Below, one piece after another: positions 16,313-23,759 of a DNA stretch of 42,907 nucleotides. Both the position numbers and the translations under genes were made by a program. The notes under the pieces were generated by a model. That model ran no database searches and was not told the DNA's origin. It was given only the letters and a program-made list of their open reading frames with translations. The stretch is from Dehalococcoidia bacterium (GTDB lineage: Bacteria > Chloroflexota > Dehalococcoidia > Lucifugimonadales > Lucifugimonadaceae), in contig JAAZYI010000036.1 of the NCBI GenBank assembly GCA_014239735.1, positions 1 through 42,907 on the forward strand, in the 5' to 3' direction. Within the stretch, counting starts at the first letter, position 1; each line of letters starts with the position of its first letter.

Positions 16313-18124
16313 TTGAGAAAATTAAATTTAAGAAATATAGCTATAATTGCTCATGTTGACCATGGAAAAACAACTTTAGTTGATGGTCTTTTAAAGCAAA
16401 GCGGAACTTTTGATTCTCATAAAGTAATTGAAGAAAGAGTTATGGATTCAATGGATTTAGAGAAAGAGCGAGGTATAACTATATCCGCAAAAAATACAGC
16501 AATATTTTATAAAGATATAAAAATAAATGTTGTTGATACGCCTGGACACTCTGATTTTGGAGGAGAAGTAGAAAGAAGTTTGAATTTAGTTGATGGTGTG
16601 CTTTTATTGGTTGATTCGAGTGAAGGTCCTTTGCCCCAAACTAGATTTGTTTTACAAAAAGCTCTTAAAAAAAATCTTCCTGTAATTCTCGTAATAAATA
16701 AAATTGATAGATCTGACTCTAGAATCGAAGAAGTGATTGATGAAGTTTATGAATTATTTATAGATCTTGGCGCAAATGATGATCAAATAGAATTTCCAAT
16801 AATTTATGCAAATGCAAGAGATGGAATTGCTAAAAATAATTTATCAGATGAATCAAGTGATTTAGTTCCCCTTTTTGATCTTATTATTTCTAAAATAGAC
16901 GGGCCAGAAGTAGATGATAATAATATAACTCAATTTTTAATTACGAACTTAGATTATGATCCGTATTTAGGTCAAATTGCGGTAGGCAGACTAGGAAATG
17001 GCGAAATCTATTTAAATAAAATGTATAGCCTTTGTACATCTGGCAAAATAATAAATAACCAAAAGCTATCAGCCTGCTTTACTTTTAAAGGACTTTCTAA
17101 AATTAAAGTTGATAAATTAGAAGCTGGAGACATTATTGCAATATCTGGAATAGATGGCGTAGTAATTGGGGACACTTTATCTGACAATGAAAATCCTAAA
17201 CCATTGCCTAGAATAGAAATTGATGAACCAACAGTATCAATGTATTTTCAAGTGAATAATGGCCCCTTAGCTGGCAAGGAAGGTAAATATTTAACCTCAA
17301 GGCATTTAGGTAACAGACTTAAAAAAGAGACTATGGTAAATGTTTCATTAAAAATAATACCTACAAATTCTCCTGATATTTTTGAAGTATGTGGAAGGGG
17401 AGAGCTTCAGATGGCAGTCCTTATAGAGACTATGAGGAGAGAAGGTTATGAATTTATGGTATCTAAACCAGTTGTTATTACAAAAGAAGAAGATGGAAAA
17501 AAAATGGAACCGGTTGAACATGTATATTTAGATTTGCCTGAGCAAAATGTTGGAACTATAACTGAAAAACTTTCTGAAAGAAAAGGAGTTATGGCAAATC
17601 TTCAAAATAATGGGTCAGGAAGAGTAATGATGGAGTTTAAAATTCCAGCGAGAGGTTTAATAGGTTTCAGGAGTCAATATTTAACTGATACTAAAGGAGC
17701 AGGTATTATGAATACCTTATTTGATTCTTATGAAAATTGGTTTGGACCTATTCCAAAAAGAAGTAGCGGGGTGCTTGTTGGAGATAGGGGAGGTACTGTT
17801 ACTCCTTTTGCATATTTAGGGATGGCAGACAGAGGCATATTATTTACTTCTGTAGGAACTGAAGTTTATGAAGGCATGATTATTGGTGAGAGAAATAGAT
17901 TTGGAGATCTTGATGTAAATATAACTAAAGAAAAAAAACTTACTAATATGAGAGCTGCTAGTTCAGATTCAACTGTTACATTGAGGCCCCCAAAAATAAT
18001 GTCTTTAGATAGATGTATAGAATTTATTGATGATGATGAATTAATAGAGGTAACCCCTAAATCAATAAGAATGAGAAAAAGAGAACTCAATAAAAATAAA
18101 AGAGAAAAAGAATATAAATCATAA
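16313..18124 (+). CDS. typA: Translational GTPase TypA/BipA
   Basis: 603 aa, the usual family length. The GTPase motifs are AHVDHGKTT (residues 13-21), GITI, DTPGHSDF and NKID. EF-G-like domains follow, and the TypA-specific C-terminal region is present (GRGELQMAVLIETMRREG; ARGLIGFRSQYLT; KGAGIMNTLF). It binds the ribosome and aids 50S assembly and stress adaptation. The start is TTG, with no strong ribosome binding site in view. It marks the return to housekeeping genes after the accessory stretch. Confidence 0.97.
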   Translation: MRKLNLRNIAIIAHVDHGKTTLVDGLLKQSGTFDSHKVIEERVMDSMDLEKERGITISAKNTAIFYKDIKINVVDTPGHSDFGGEVERSLNLVDGVLLLVDSSEGPLPQTRFVLQKALKKNLPVILVINKIDRSDSRIEEVIDEVYELFIDLGANDDQIEFPIIYANARDGIAKNNLSDESSDLVPLFDLIISKIDGPEVDDNNITQFLITNLDYDPYLGQIAVGRLGNGEIYLNKMYSLCTSGKIINNQKLSACFTFKGLSKIKVDKLEAGDIIAISGIDGVVIGDTLSDNENPKPLPRIEIDEPTVSMYFQVNNGPLAGKEGKYLTSRHLGNRLKKETMVNVSLKIIPTNSPDIFEVCGRGELQMAVLIETMRREGYEFMVSKPVVITKEEDGKKMEPVEHVYLDLPEQNVGTITEKLSERKGVMANLQNNGSGRVMMEFKIPARGLIGFRSQYLTDTKGAGIMNTLFDSYENWFGPIPKRSSGVLVGDRGGTVTPFAYLGMADRGILFTSVGTEVYEGMIIGERNRFGDLDVNITKEKKLTNMRAASSDSTVTLRPPKIMSLDRCIEFIDDDELIEVTPKSIRMRKRELNKNKREKEYKS

Positions 18125-18127
18125 ATT

Positions 18128-18337
18128 TCATATTAAATCAGTGTAATAATAAATTAAAGAAAGAATTGCCGCGGATGGGAAAATAACTTTTCTGCCATTA
18201 TTTACCCACCAGATAAATGGCTTTTCATTACTTGTTCTTCTAATTAAGCTCGTAGCGAAGAATCCAATTGAACCAATAACTATTGCGTTTATAAATATTG
18301 ACAGTGTTAATAAAATTAATGTTCTAAGATAGTCCAT
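18128..18337 (-). CDS. Small two-helix membrane protein
   Basis: 69 aa, convergent with typA (3-base gap). Helix 1 spans about residues 5-28 (LRTLILLTLSIFINAIVIGS) and helix 2 is near residues 52-67 (VIFPSAAILSLIYYYTDLI), with a basic loop between. A TTTTCTGATATTTT element ends 7 nt before the ATG, the same element as upstream of genes at 10268 and 15462. No family is recognised. Confidence 0.6.
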   Translation of the reverse strand: MDYLRTLILLTLSIFINAIVIGSIGFFATSLIRRTSNEKPFIWWVNNGRKVIFPSAAILSLIYYYTDLI

Positions 18338-18374
18338 AAATAAAAAATATCAGAAAAATTTAAAATCTAGAACT

Positions 18375-18986
18375 TTATTTTGGTAACTTGATTATTAAGT
18401 CCTGCAAGAATTTATCTGTATCTTCTCCAGATGTTCTCAGCGGTTCAATAAGAAAAACAATGTTTCCATAAATTTTATATTCTCTATAAAGAGGCTCTCT
18501 TCTAGGGCAAGAAGGTGCAGATAGATATTCAACTTTATCGTCATTGAAAATTTTTAACTTATTTATTATAAAAGTGTTATCTATTCCTAAATTTGAACTT
18601 ATATTTTCTCCTAACTTAATTCCGCCTCTGCCAGTCCATCCGCCAGAATCTCCATGCCCTCTGCATGCTGTTTTTTCTACTTTTTGTCCATATGCAATAT
18701 TTTTTTCTACTACGTCTATTAATTCAGTTTGTTGTTGAGCTGCAATTTCTCCATTTGTATTCGCTAGATCAGCAGATGGATACATCAGAACTGCAATTTC
18801 TCTTCCTTTATAGAAAGCCCAATTCGAATCTATTGATTCAGGGAAATTAGTTTCAAATTTGCCCTGAATTTTTACTCCTACTGATTTAATATCATCAATA
18901 GAATACACTTTATTTGATTCTAATTTGGATGGACTTGCACAACTAAATAATAGTAGTAGTGGTAGTAATAATAAATTTTTCTTCAT
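18375..18986 (-). CDS. Lipoprotein, member C of a four-gene family (most divergent)
   Basis: 203 aa. Lipobox ends at Cys16 (LLFSCASPS). The shared blocks are VYSIDDIKSVG, IAVLMYPSADLANTNG and YKIYGNIVFLIE. This member lacks the Cys after the final block that A, B and D have (LIEP instead of LCE). A long insert (near residues 100-165) contains TACRGHGDSGGWTGRGG and a PSCPRREP segment, giving two other cysteines that could bridge. No further function is visible. Confidence 0.78.
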   Translation of the reverse strand: MKKNLLLLPLLLLFSCASPSKLESNKVYSIDDIKSVGVKIQGKFETNFPESIDSNWAFYKGREIAVLMYPSADLANTNGEIAAQQQTELIDVVEKNIAYGQKVEKTACRGHGDSGGWTGRGGIKLGENISSNLGIDNTFIINKLKIFNDDKVEYLSAPSCPRREPLYREYKIYGNIVFLIEPLRTSGEDTDKFLQDLIIKLPK

Positions 18987-19059
18987 ACTTATAAATTAGC
19001 ATAAAAAATCAGTTTCTAAAATTTTGGATATTCTATTTAATTTTTATAAAATATAATTT

Positions 19060-19623
19060 ATGTTAAAAAGATTAAAGGAAAAATTTCGAGATAAATCAAG
19101 AGATAATTTATATCAAAATTTGTTAGATATTGGTCTTGATTGCGAACTTGCTGAAAGAGGGATTAATGAAGAAAAATTGTTCAATCCTTGGCACAGAAGA
19201 AGTTTGGGTATTATAAATATAAATTCTGAATATCCTATTAAATACATAAATATAATAAAACGAGATAGAGGCAAGGATAGCCCCCCTAGATGGTGGTACT
19301 TTTTTGCAATCCCATCTAATCAAATTATCTCTAAGAATGATTCAATAGAAATAAAATCTATACGGAAAAAATCTACTCCAGTATTTGGTAAAGTTGAATC
19401 AATTATATGGGAGCCAAATAATAATTCGAAAGATTTAGCAGAAAAATTTACTCAAGATGAGGATATAAATATGCTTTCAATGAAATTAGGAAATATAAAA
19501 ATTCAGAGTCTGCATGATAATTTTTCTGGATTTAGCATAGAACTAGAATTCAAAGTTAAGGATAGGTCTTTAGATTTTAGCCACTGGGAAACACTAAATA
19601 GAATATCTAGTATATGCCTATAA
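19060..19623 (+). CDS. Hypothetical soluble protein
   Basis: 187 aa, no signal or membrane segment. The N-terminus is strongly charged (LKRLKEKFRDKSRDNLYQN). The middle has an aromatic cluster (DSPPRWWYFFAIPSNQ) that could be a binding face, followed by beta-rich sequence (PVFGKVESIIWEP; GFSIELEFKVKDRSLDF). I recognise no family. It ends 24 bases before the acyltransferase start on the same strand, so the two may be co-transcribed and share an envelope-modification role; this is inferred from position only. Confidence 0.65.
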   Translation: MLKRLKEKFRDKSRDNLYQNLLDIGLDCELAERGINEEKLFNPWHRRSLGIININSEYPIKYINIIKRDRGKDSPPRWWYFFAIPSNQIISKNDSIEIKSIRKKSTPVFGKVESIIWEPNNNSKDLAEKFTQDEDINMLSMKLGNIKIQSLHDNFSGFSIELEFKVKDRSLDFSHWETLNRISSICL

Positions 19624-19647
19624 TTGTAATGAGTGTTAGGGCAATTT

Positions 19648-21684
19648 ATGTCTTCATATAGATTTGATATAGACGTTCTAAGAGCCTTTGCAGTTATTGC
19701 AGTTATTGTATTTCATTCCGCAAATAGTCTTCTACCTAACGGATATCTCGGAGTAGATATCTTTTTTGTTATTTCAGGATTCATAATTACAAAAAATCTG
19801 TCAGAAATCTATCTAAAAAATGGTAAATTTTCAATTATTAATTTTTACGTTAGGAGAATTAAGAGAATATATCCTTTATTAATCTTGGTTGTATTAATAT
19901 CTTTAATATCTTTATCTATTATTCTTGAAAGTAGTATTCATACAATTTTTTTGACAGGTGGTTATTCATTATTTGGAATATCAAACATATTTTTTATATT
20001 TAATGAGGATTCCAACAGGTATCTGCAGGAAATTGTTAGAAATCCCTTAATGCATACTTGGTCACTTGGAATTGAACAGCAATTCTATATAGTCTTTCCT
20101 ATTATATTAGCCTTAATTATTAAGTTTTATAAGTTTAGGTTTATAAATTTTGCTTCCTGGTTTTTTGGTCTCTTGACTGTATTAGGTTTAGCAAATTTTC
20201 TTTTTTTTACTGATCAAATTAATTTTTCAAATAGTTTTTATTCTCCTATTGCTAGATTTTGGGAGATTACGGCAGGATCTGCTTTTTATTTTATTTCAAA
20301 AAATATTAAAGTTAACTCAAAGGTTTCAAATTACTTATCCTATATTTTATTCTCATTTTTAATTCTACTTGTTATTTTTTCATCATACCTGGGTCTAAGA
20401 TATAACTATGAAATTGCTTTGACAGTTTTTTTGACATGCTTTTTAATATATTTTTTAACATTCTCAAAAAAACTTCATATTTTTAATATTAGTGCGTTTT
20501 CATATTTGGGTAAATTATCTTTTGGAATTTACCTTTGGCATATGCCAGTATTATTTTTATTGCAATTATCTATTGATAATAATTATTTAAAAATAATATT
20601 TACCTTTTTAATATCATTGTTATTATCATTTTTGAGTTATAAATTCATTGAAAATCCAATAAGATATTCAACTAGATTCGATATCTATTTAAAAAGATTA
20701 ATCCCAGTAGTTCCTGTATTGTTTATCGTTTTATTTATCAATATTCAGCCTTCTTGGAATCTGTTTAATTACTTAGTTACTAAGTCTGAACATTTAACTA
20801 CAAGAAACTTTTCAATTGTAAATAATTCTTTTTATGAAAAAAATACCGATATGAGTCAAATTAATATTAATAATAATGGAATTTTATTATGCAAAGAGCA
20901 AGATTTAAATTTTGATAATAATCATATTATTAATAATTGCTTTATTGAGAAAAATGAAGATACTTTGGTTCATATAATGGGTGATAGCACGGTACTTTCA
21001 TTTACACCTATGCTTTTAAATTCATCAATTAAATCAGATATTATTTTATCTTCTAGGACAGGGGCATTGTTTGCACCTAATGTAAACTATATAAATGATT
21101 TTTCATTGCCAGATAAAGAAAACTTTAAATTAAAAGAAAACTTTATAGAAAATTCGATTAATCTAAATCAAAATATCTCACCCCAATATACAAATAATAT
21201 AGTAATTATATCTAGTATATTTGTTGAATATATGAATAGAAAAGCGATTATTGGGAACAATGATATTTATATAGATGATGATGATAAATATAATTTTTTT
21301 CAAGATCAGCTAGTCAGTTTAGTAGAAAAATTTGATGACGACTATTCAATTATTTTTATACCTGATGTATATACTCCAAAATTTAACTTAGATGAATGTA
21401 TGTCATGGGCTATTGCTGTAAATAACAACTGTCATAATCCTTCAATTGATAATGTTATTGAAGACAGAAAATCAGTAATGCAAGCAATTCAAAATATTGA
21501 TGATAAATTTGATAATGTATATGTTTTCGACCTGATTGATACTTTATGTAATGAAAAGTGTAATTACTTTTATAAAGACGATTTTGCTTTTAAAAATGAT
21601 AGGTTTCATTACACAATTCAAGCATCTAAATTTTTATCTGAATCTTTCGACGCCTTTTTATTGGCAAACAATATTTTAAATTAA
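19648..21684 (+). CDS. OatA-like acyltransferase with C-terminal SGNH domain
   Basis: About 678 aa from ATG 19648; a GTG at 19633 adds five residues but has no better ribosome binding site. The N-terminal half is an acyltransferase-3 membrane domain with about ten helices: FDIDVLRAFAVIAVIVFHS carries the catalytic His, and YVRRIKRIYPLLIL the conserved R-x-x-R. The soluble C-terminal part looks like an SGNH esterase/transferase: HIMGDSTVLSF supplies the GDS nucleophile block and DRFHYTIQASKFL the late D-x-x-H pair. Such two-domain enzymes O-acetylate surface polysaccharide or peptidoglycan outside the cell. It fits with the polymerase-like and sugar-oxidoreductase genes in the window. Confidence 0.9.
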   Translation: MSSYRFDIDVLRAFAVIAVIVFHSANSLLPNGYLGVDIFFVISGFIITKNLSEIYLKNGKFSIINFYVRRIKRIYPLLILVVLISLISLSIILESSIHTIFLTGGYSLFGISNIFFIFNEDSNRYLQEIVRNPLMHTWSLGIEQQFYIVFPIILALIIKFYKFRFINFASWFFGLLTVLGLANFLFFTDQINFSNSFYSPIARFWEITAGSAFYFISKNIKVNSKVSNYLSYILFSFLILLVIFSSYLGLRYNYEIALTVFLTCFLIYFLTFSKKLHIFNISAFSYLGKLSFGIYLWHMPVLFLLQLSIDNNYLKIIFTFLISLLLSFLSYKFIENPIRYSTRFDIYLKRLIPVVPVLFIVLFINIQPSWNLFNYLVTKSEHLTTRNFSIVNNSFYEKNTDMSQININNNGILLCKEQDLNFDNNHIINNCFIEKNEDTLVHIMGDSTVLSFTPMLLNSSIKSDIILSSRTGALFAPNVNYINDFSLPDKENFKLKENFIENSINLNQNISPQYTNNIVIISSIFVEYMNRKAIIGNNDIYIDDDDKYNFFQDQLVSLVEKFDDDYSIIFIPDVYTPKFNLDECMSWAIAVNNNCHNPSIDNVIEDRKSVMQAIQNIDDKFDNVYVFDLIDTLCNEKCNYFYKDDFAFKNDRFHYTIQASKFLSESFDAFLLANNILN

Positions 21685-21731
21685 TTTGATAATCTTTTAA
21701 TAGAAATTAATAATTTAATTACTATTCAGAG

Positions 21732-22286
21732 TTATTCTAAATTTTGAACGAACGAACTGCACCTTGAGATAGATTCTTCTTTATCCCACCCTTCGCATAA
21801 AATAATTAAGTTTCCGTAGATAATATAATCACCATATTTAGGAGAACTTTTACTTCCTATTGCAGCCCCTATTGACCCTCCGTCGGTAGGAGTAGATATT
21901 GTCCTCCTGTCTTTTATTCCTTCTTTCCAACTCGCATCACTTTTTCTAATTATCGCATCTTCACCAGTTGCCTCATCAGCGAAAAATTCTCCAAATTCAA
22001 CCGCATCTTGGTGTGAATCATAAATTCTAATTTCAAAGTCTTTTCTTCCTTCTTCTCCCACTTTTTTCCAGCCGTAATATGCACTATTTGCTTCAGGAAG
22101 ATCATCAACTTTATAAGATTTGCTTTTTTCAAATCCAGAATTAGTTAGAGATTCATAATTGAATATATTATCTATTGTGGTTATTTTACCAACTATAGGA
22201 ACCTCTGGCTCGCCTCCTCCACATGACAACAAAGACATTAAAAGAACTATAAGAGTGATATTTATTTTAATTATTTTTTTCATCAT
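21732..22286 (-). CDS. Lipoprotein, member D of a four-gene family
   Basis: 184 aa. Lipobox ends at Cys22 (MSLLSCGGG). It is highly similar to member B through the whole mature region, including KDFEIRIYDSHQDAVEFG, DASWKEGIKDRRT, and KYGDYIIYGNLIILCEGW with a later Cys (SRCSSF). It differs in a shorter Gly/Ser loop (PTDGGSIGAAIGSKSS). Its ATG overlaps the stop of the small gene upstream (ATGA), so it is translationally coupled to that gene. B and D look like a fairly recent duplication. Confidence 0.82.
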   Translation of the reverse strand: MMKKIIKINITLIVLLMSLLSCGGGEPEVPIVGKITTIDNIFNYESLTNSGFEKSKSYKVDDLPEANSAYYGWKKVGEEGRKDFEIRIYDSHQDAVEFGEFFADEATGEDAIIRKSDASWKEGIKDRRTISTPTDGGSIGAAIGSKSSPKYGDYIIYGNLIILCEGWDKEESISRCSSFVQNLE

Positions 22287-22465
22287 TTCATAGAATCCAA
22301 TAGTGCTTGTGTATATCCTTGTGTAAATATCCTAGACCTGTATACGTCTAGGTTACCTGGAAACTCTTTGTCATTATATATATCTGGACAATGATCATCT
22401 ATTAATTGTTTTGAAGTTTTTAAGAATTCTTCAGTTATATTTCCTACAGCCCATGCACTTTTCAT
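22283..22465 (-). CDS. Small soluble protein coupled to lipoprotein D
   Basis: 60 aa. A GAGG ribosome binding site precedes the ATG and the stop overlaps the lipoprotein start, which supports a real gene. The sequence is mostly helical (EEFLKTSKQLIDDHCPDI), with one Cys and a C-terminal helix YTQALLDSMK. No signal peptide is clear. No family is recognised. Confidence 0.6.
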   Translation of the reverse strand: MKSAWAVGNITEEFLKTSKQLIDDHCPDIYNDKEFPGNLDVYRSRIFTQGYTQALLDSMK

Positions 22466-22507
22466 AATCCTCTAATCAATAATTAAGATATATAGTAGAA
22501 TAAAGTA

Positions 22508-22627
22508 ATGGAACTCAAAGAACAAAATAATTTAGATTCTAAGTTTTATTTTAAAGATATCGCTTCATATCTTGCCGCTATCATATTTGGGGCAACTCTT
22601 GGATTGCTACTTTGTAAATTAATCTAA
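22508..22627 (+). CDS. Putative 39-aa single-pass membrane peptide
   Basis: ATG at 22508, TAA at 22625-22627. The charged N-terminal half (MELKEQNNLDSKFYFKD) is followed by one hydrophobic helix (YLAAIIFGATLGLLLCKLI). It ends five bases before the enolase-superfamily gene, so it may be a leader gene of that operon. No strong ribosome binding site is seen, so the call is tentative. Confidence 0.4.
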   Translation: MELKEQNNLDSKFYFKDIASYLAAIIFGATLGLLLCKLI

Positions 22628-22632
22628 CAATT

Positions 22633-23751
22633 ATGAAAATTAAAGACGTAAGGCTGTCTAAAATTAAATTAGTTGAATATCTTGGAGATGTCGAGCCTGC
22701 TTGGAATCCTGGATGGGCATCTCATAAATCTACAATAGGTGGGTATAGCTTTACAGAAATTGAACTAGATAATGGGGTTATTGGAATTGGCCCTGGATGC
22801 GACGAAGCTATCATAAATGATGCGAATGAATATCTTATTGGGAAAAGCCCAGATGACGTAGAGCACCATTATAAATATATGCTTTATAGATCAAGAAATG
22901 TTCCTTATAGTGGGCTGGCAGGAATAGATATTGCATTGTGGGATTTAAAAGGAAAAATTCAAGGTAAATCTATATCTGAAATGTTAGGCAGAAAAAAGGA
23001 ATCTTTAATTCCTTATGCAAGTTATGTTGTTTTGTCTAATCCAGATGAAAGAGCTGATCTATCAAAACAAATGCTTGACGAAGGATGGAAAGCTATAAAG
23101 GTAAGACTTCATCATGAAAACGAAGACCAAGATATAGACACTGTTAAGAAGATCATTGATATAACCAAAGACAAATTGACAATATTAGTGGATGCCAATC
23201 AGGCTCAGTCTAGCTATCCTTGGCAACCTGGAGTTATATGGGATTTTGAAAGAGCTAAGAGAATGAATAATGTGATGAATGATTTTGGTTGTTACTGGCT
23301 TGAAGAGCCAAGGCCTAGATTTAACTATGATGAGTTATCAGAACTTTCTGCTATGAAAAAAACCAAGATAGCTGGTGGAGAAAATAATACGGTTCTATCA
23401 GATTTTGATTATATGGCAAAAAATAATGTGTATGATATTTTACAGCCAGAATCTATGGTTTTAGGAGGAATAACTCCATTAATTGAAATAGGAGAATTAT
23501 CTAGAAACTACAATAAAGAAATCGTGCCTCATCATGGAGGAGGGGACATAGGAGTTGTTGCACATATGCATCTTTTGTCTACTTGGGATAATGCTCCTTT
23601 TTGTGAAATGCTAAATGATCCGCCATTAAGTAGTTATAAGAATAAATTTTTTATATTTAATGAAAATTTAGAGGTTAGAGGTGGTCAAATTGACGTTCCT
23701 AATAATCCTGGCTTAGGAGTAAGTATCAAAGAAGATTTAATTATTAGGTAA
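22633..23751 (+). CDS. Mandelate racemase/enolase superfamily enzyme
   Basis: 372 aa. The catalytic K-x-R is Lys156/Arg158 (AIKVRLHH). Mg2+ ligands are Asp187 (LVDANQA), the Glu of WLEEP (224/225) and Glu250 (AGGEN). His300 (VPHHGGG) is a candidate general base on the other face. The N-terminal capping domain (residues 1-125) includes the YSGLAGIDIALWDLKGK signature. The enzyme should abstract an alpha proton from a carboxylate, most often a sugar acid (dehydratase) in this family; the substrate is not clear. Convergent with the O-antigen-ligase-like gene. Confidence 0.9.
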   Translation: MKIKDVRLSKIKLVEYLGDVEPAWNPGWASHKSTIGGYSFTEIELDNGVIGIGPGCDEAIINDANEYLIGKSPDDVEHHYKYMLYRSRNVPYSGLAGIDIALWDLKGKIQGKSISEMLGRKKESLIPYASYVVLSNPDERADLSKQMLDEGWKAIKVRLHHENEDQDIDTVKKIIDITKDKLTILVDANQAQSSYPWQPGVIWDFERAKRMNNVMNDFGCYWLEEPRPRFNYDELSELSAMKKTKIAGGENNTVLSDFDYMAKNNVYDILQPESMVLGGITPLIEIGELSRNYNKEIVPHHGGGDIGVVAHMHLLSTWDNAPFCEMLNDPPLSSYKNKFFIFNENLEVRGGQIDVPNNPGLGVSIKEDLIIR

Positions 23752-23759
23752 AAAATTAA

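Noticed and set aside
22283-22465. Antitoxin of a toxin-antitoxin pair with lipoprotein D
   Set aside because: The coupled small-gene layout prompted the idea, but the partner is a secreted lipoprotein with no toxin motif.
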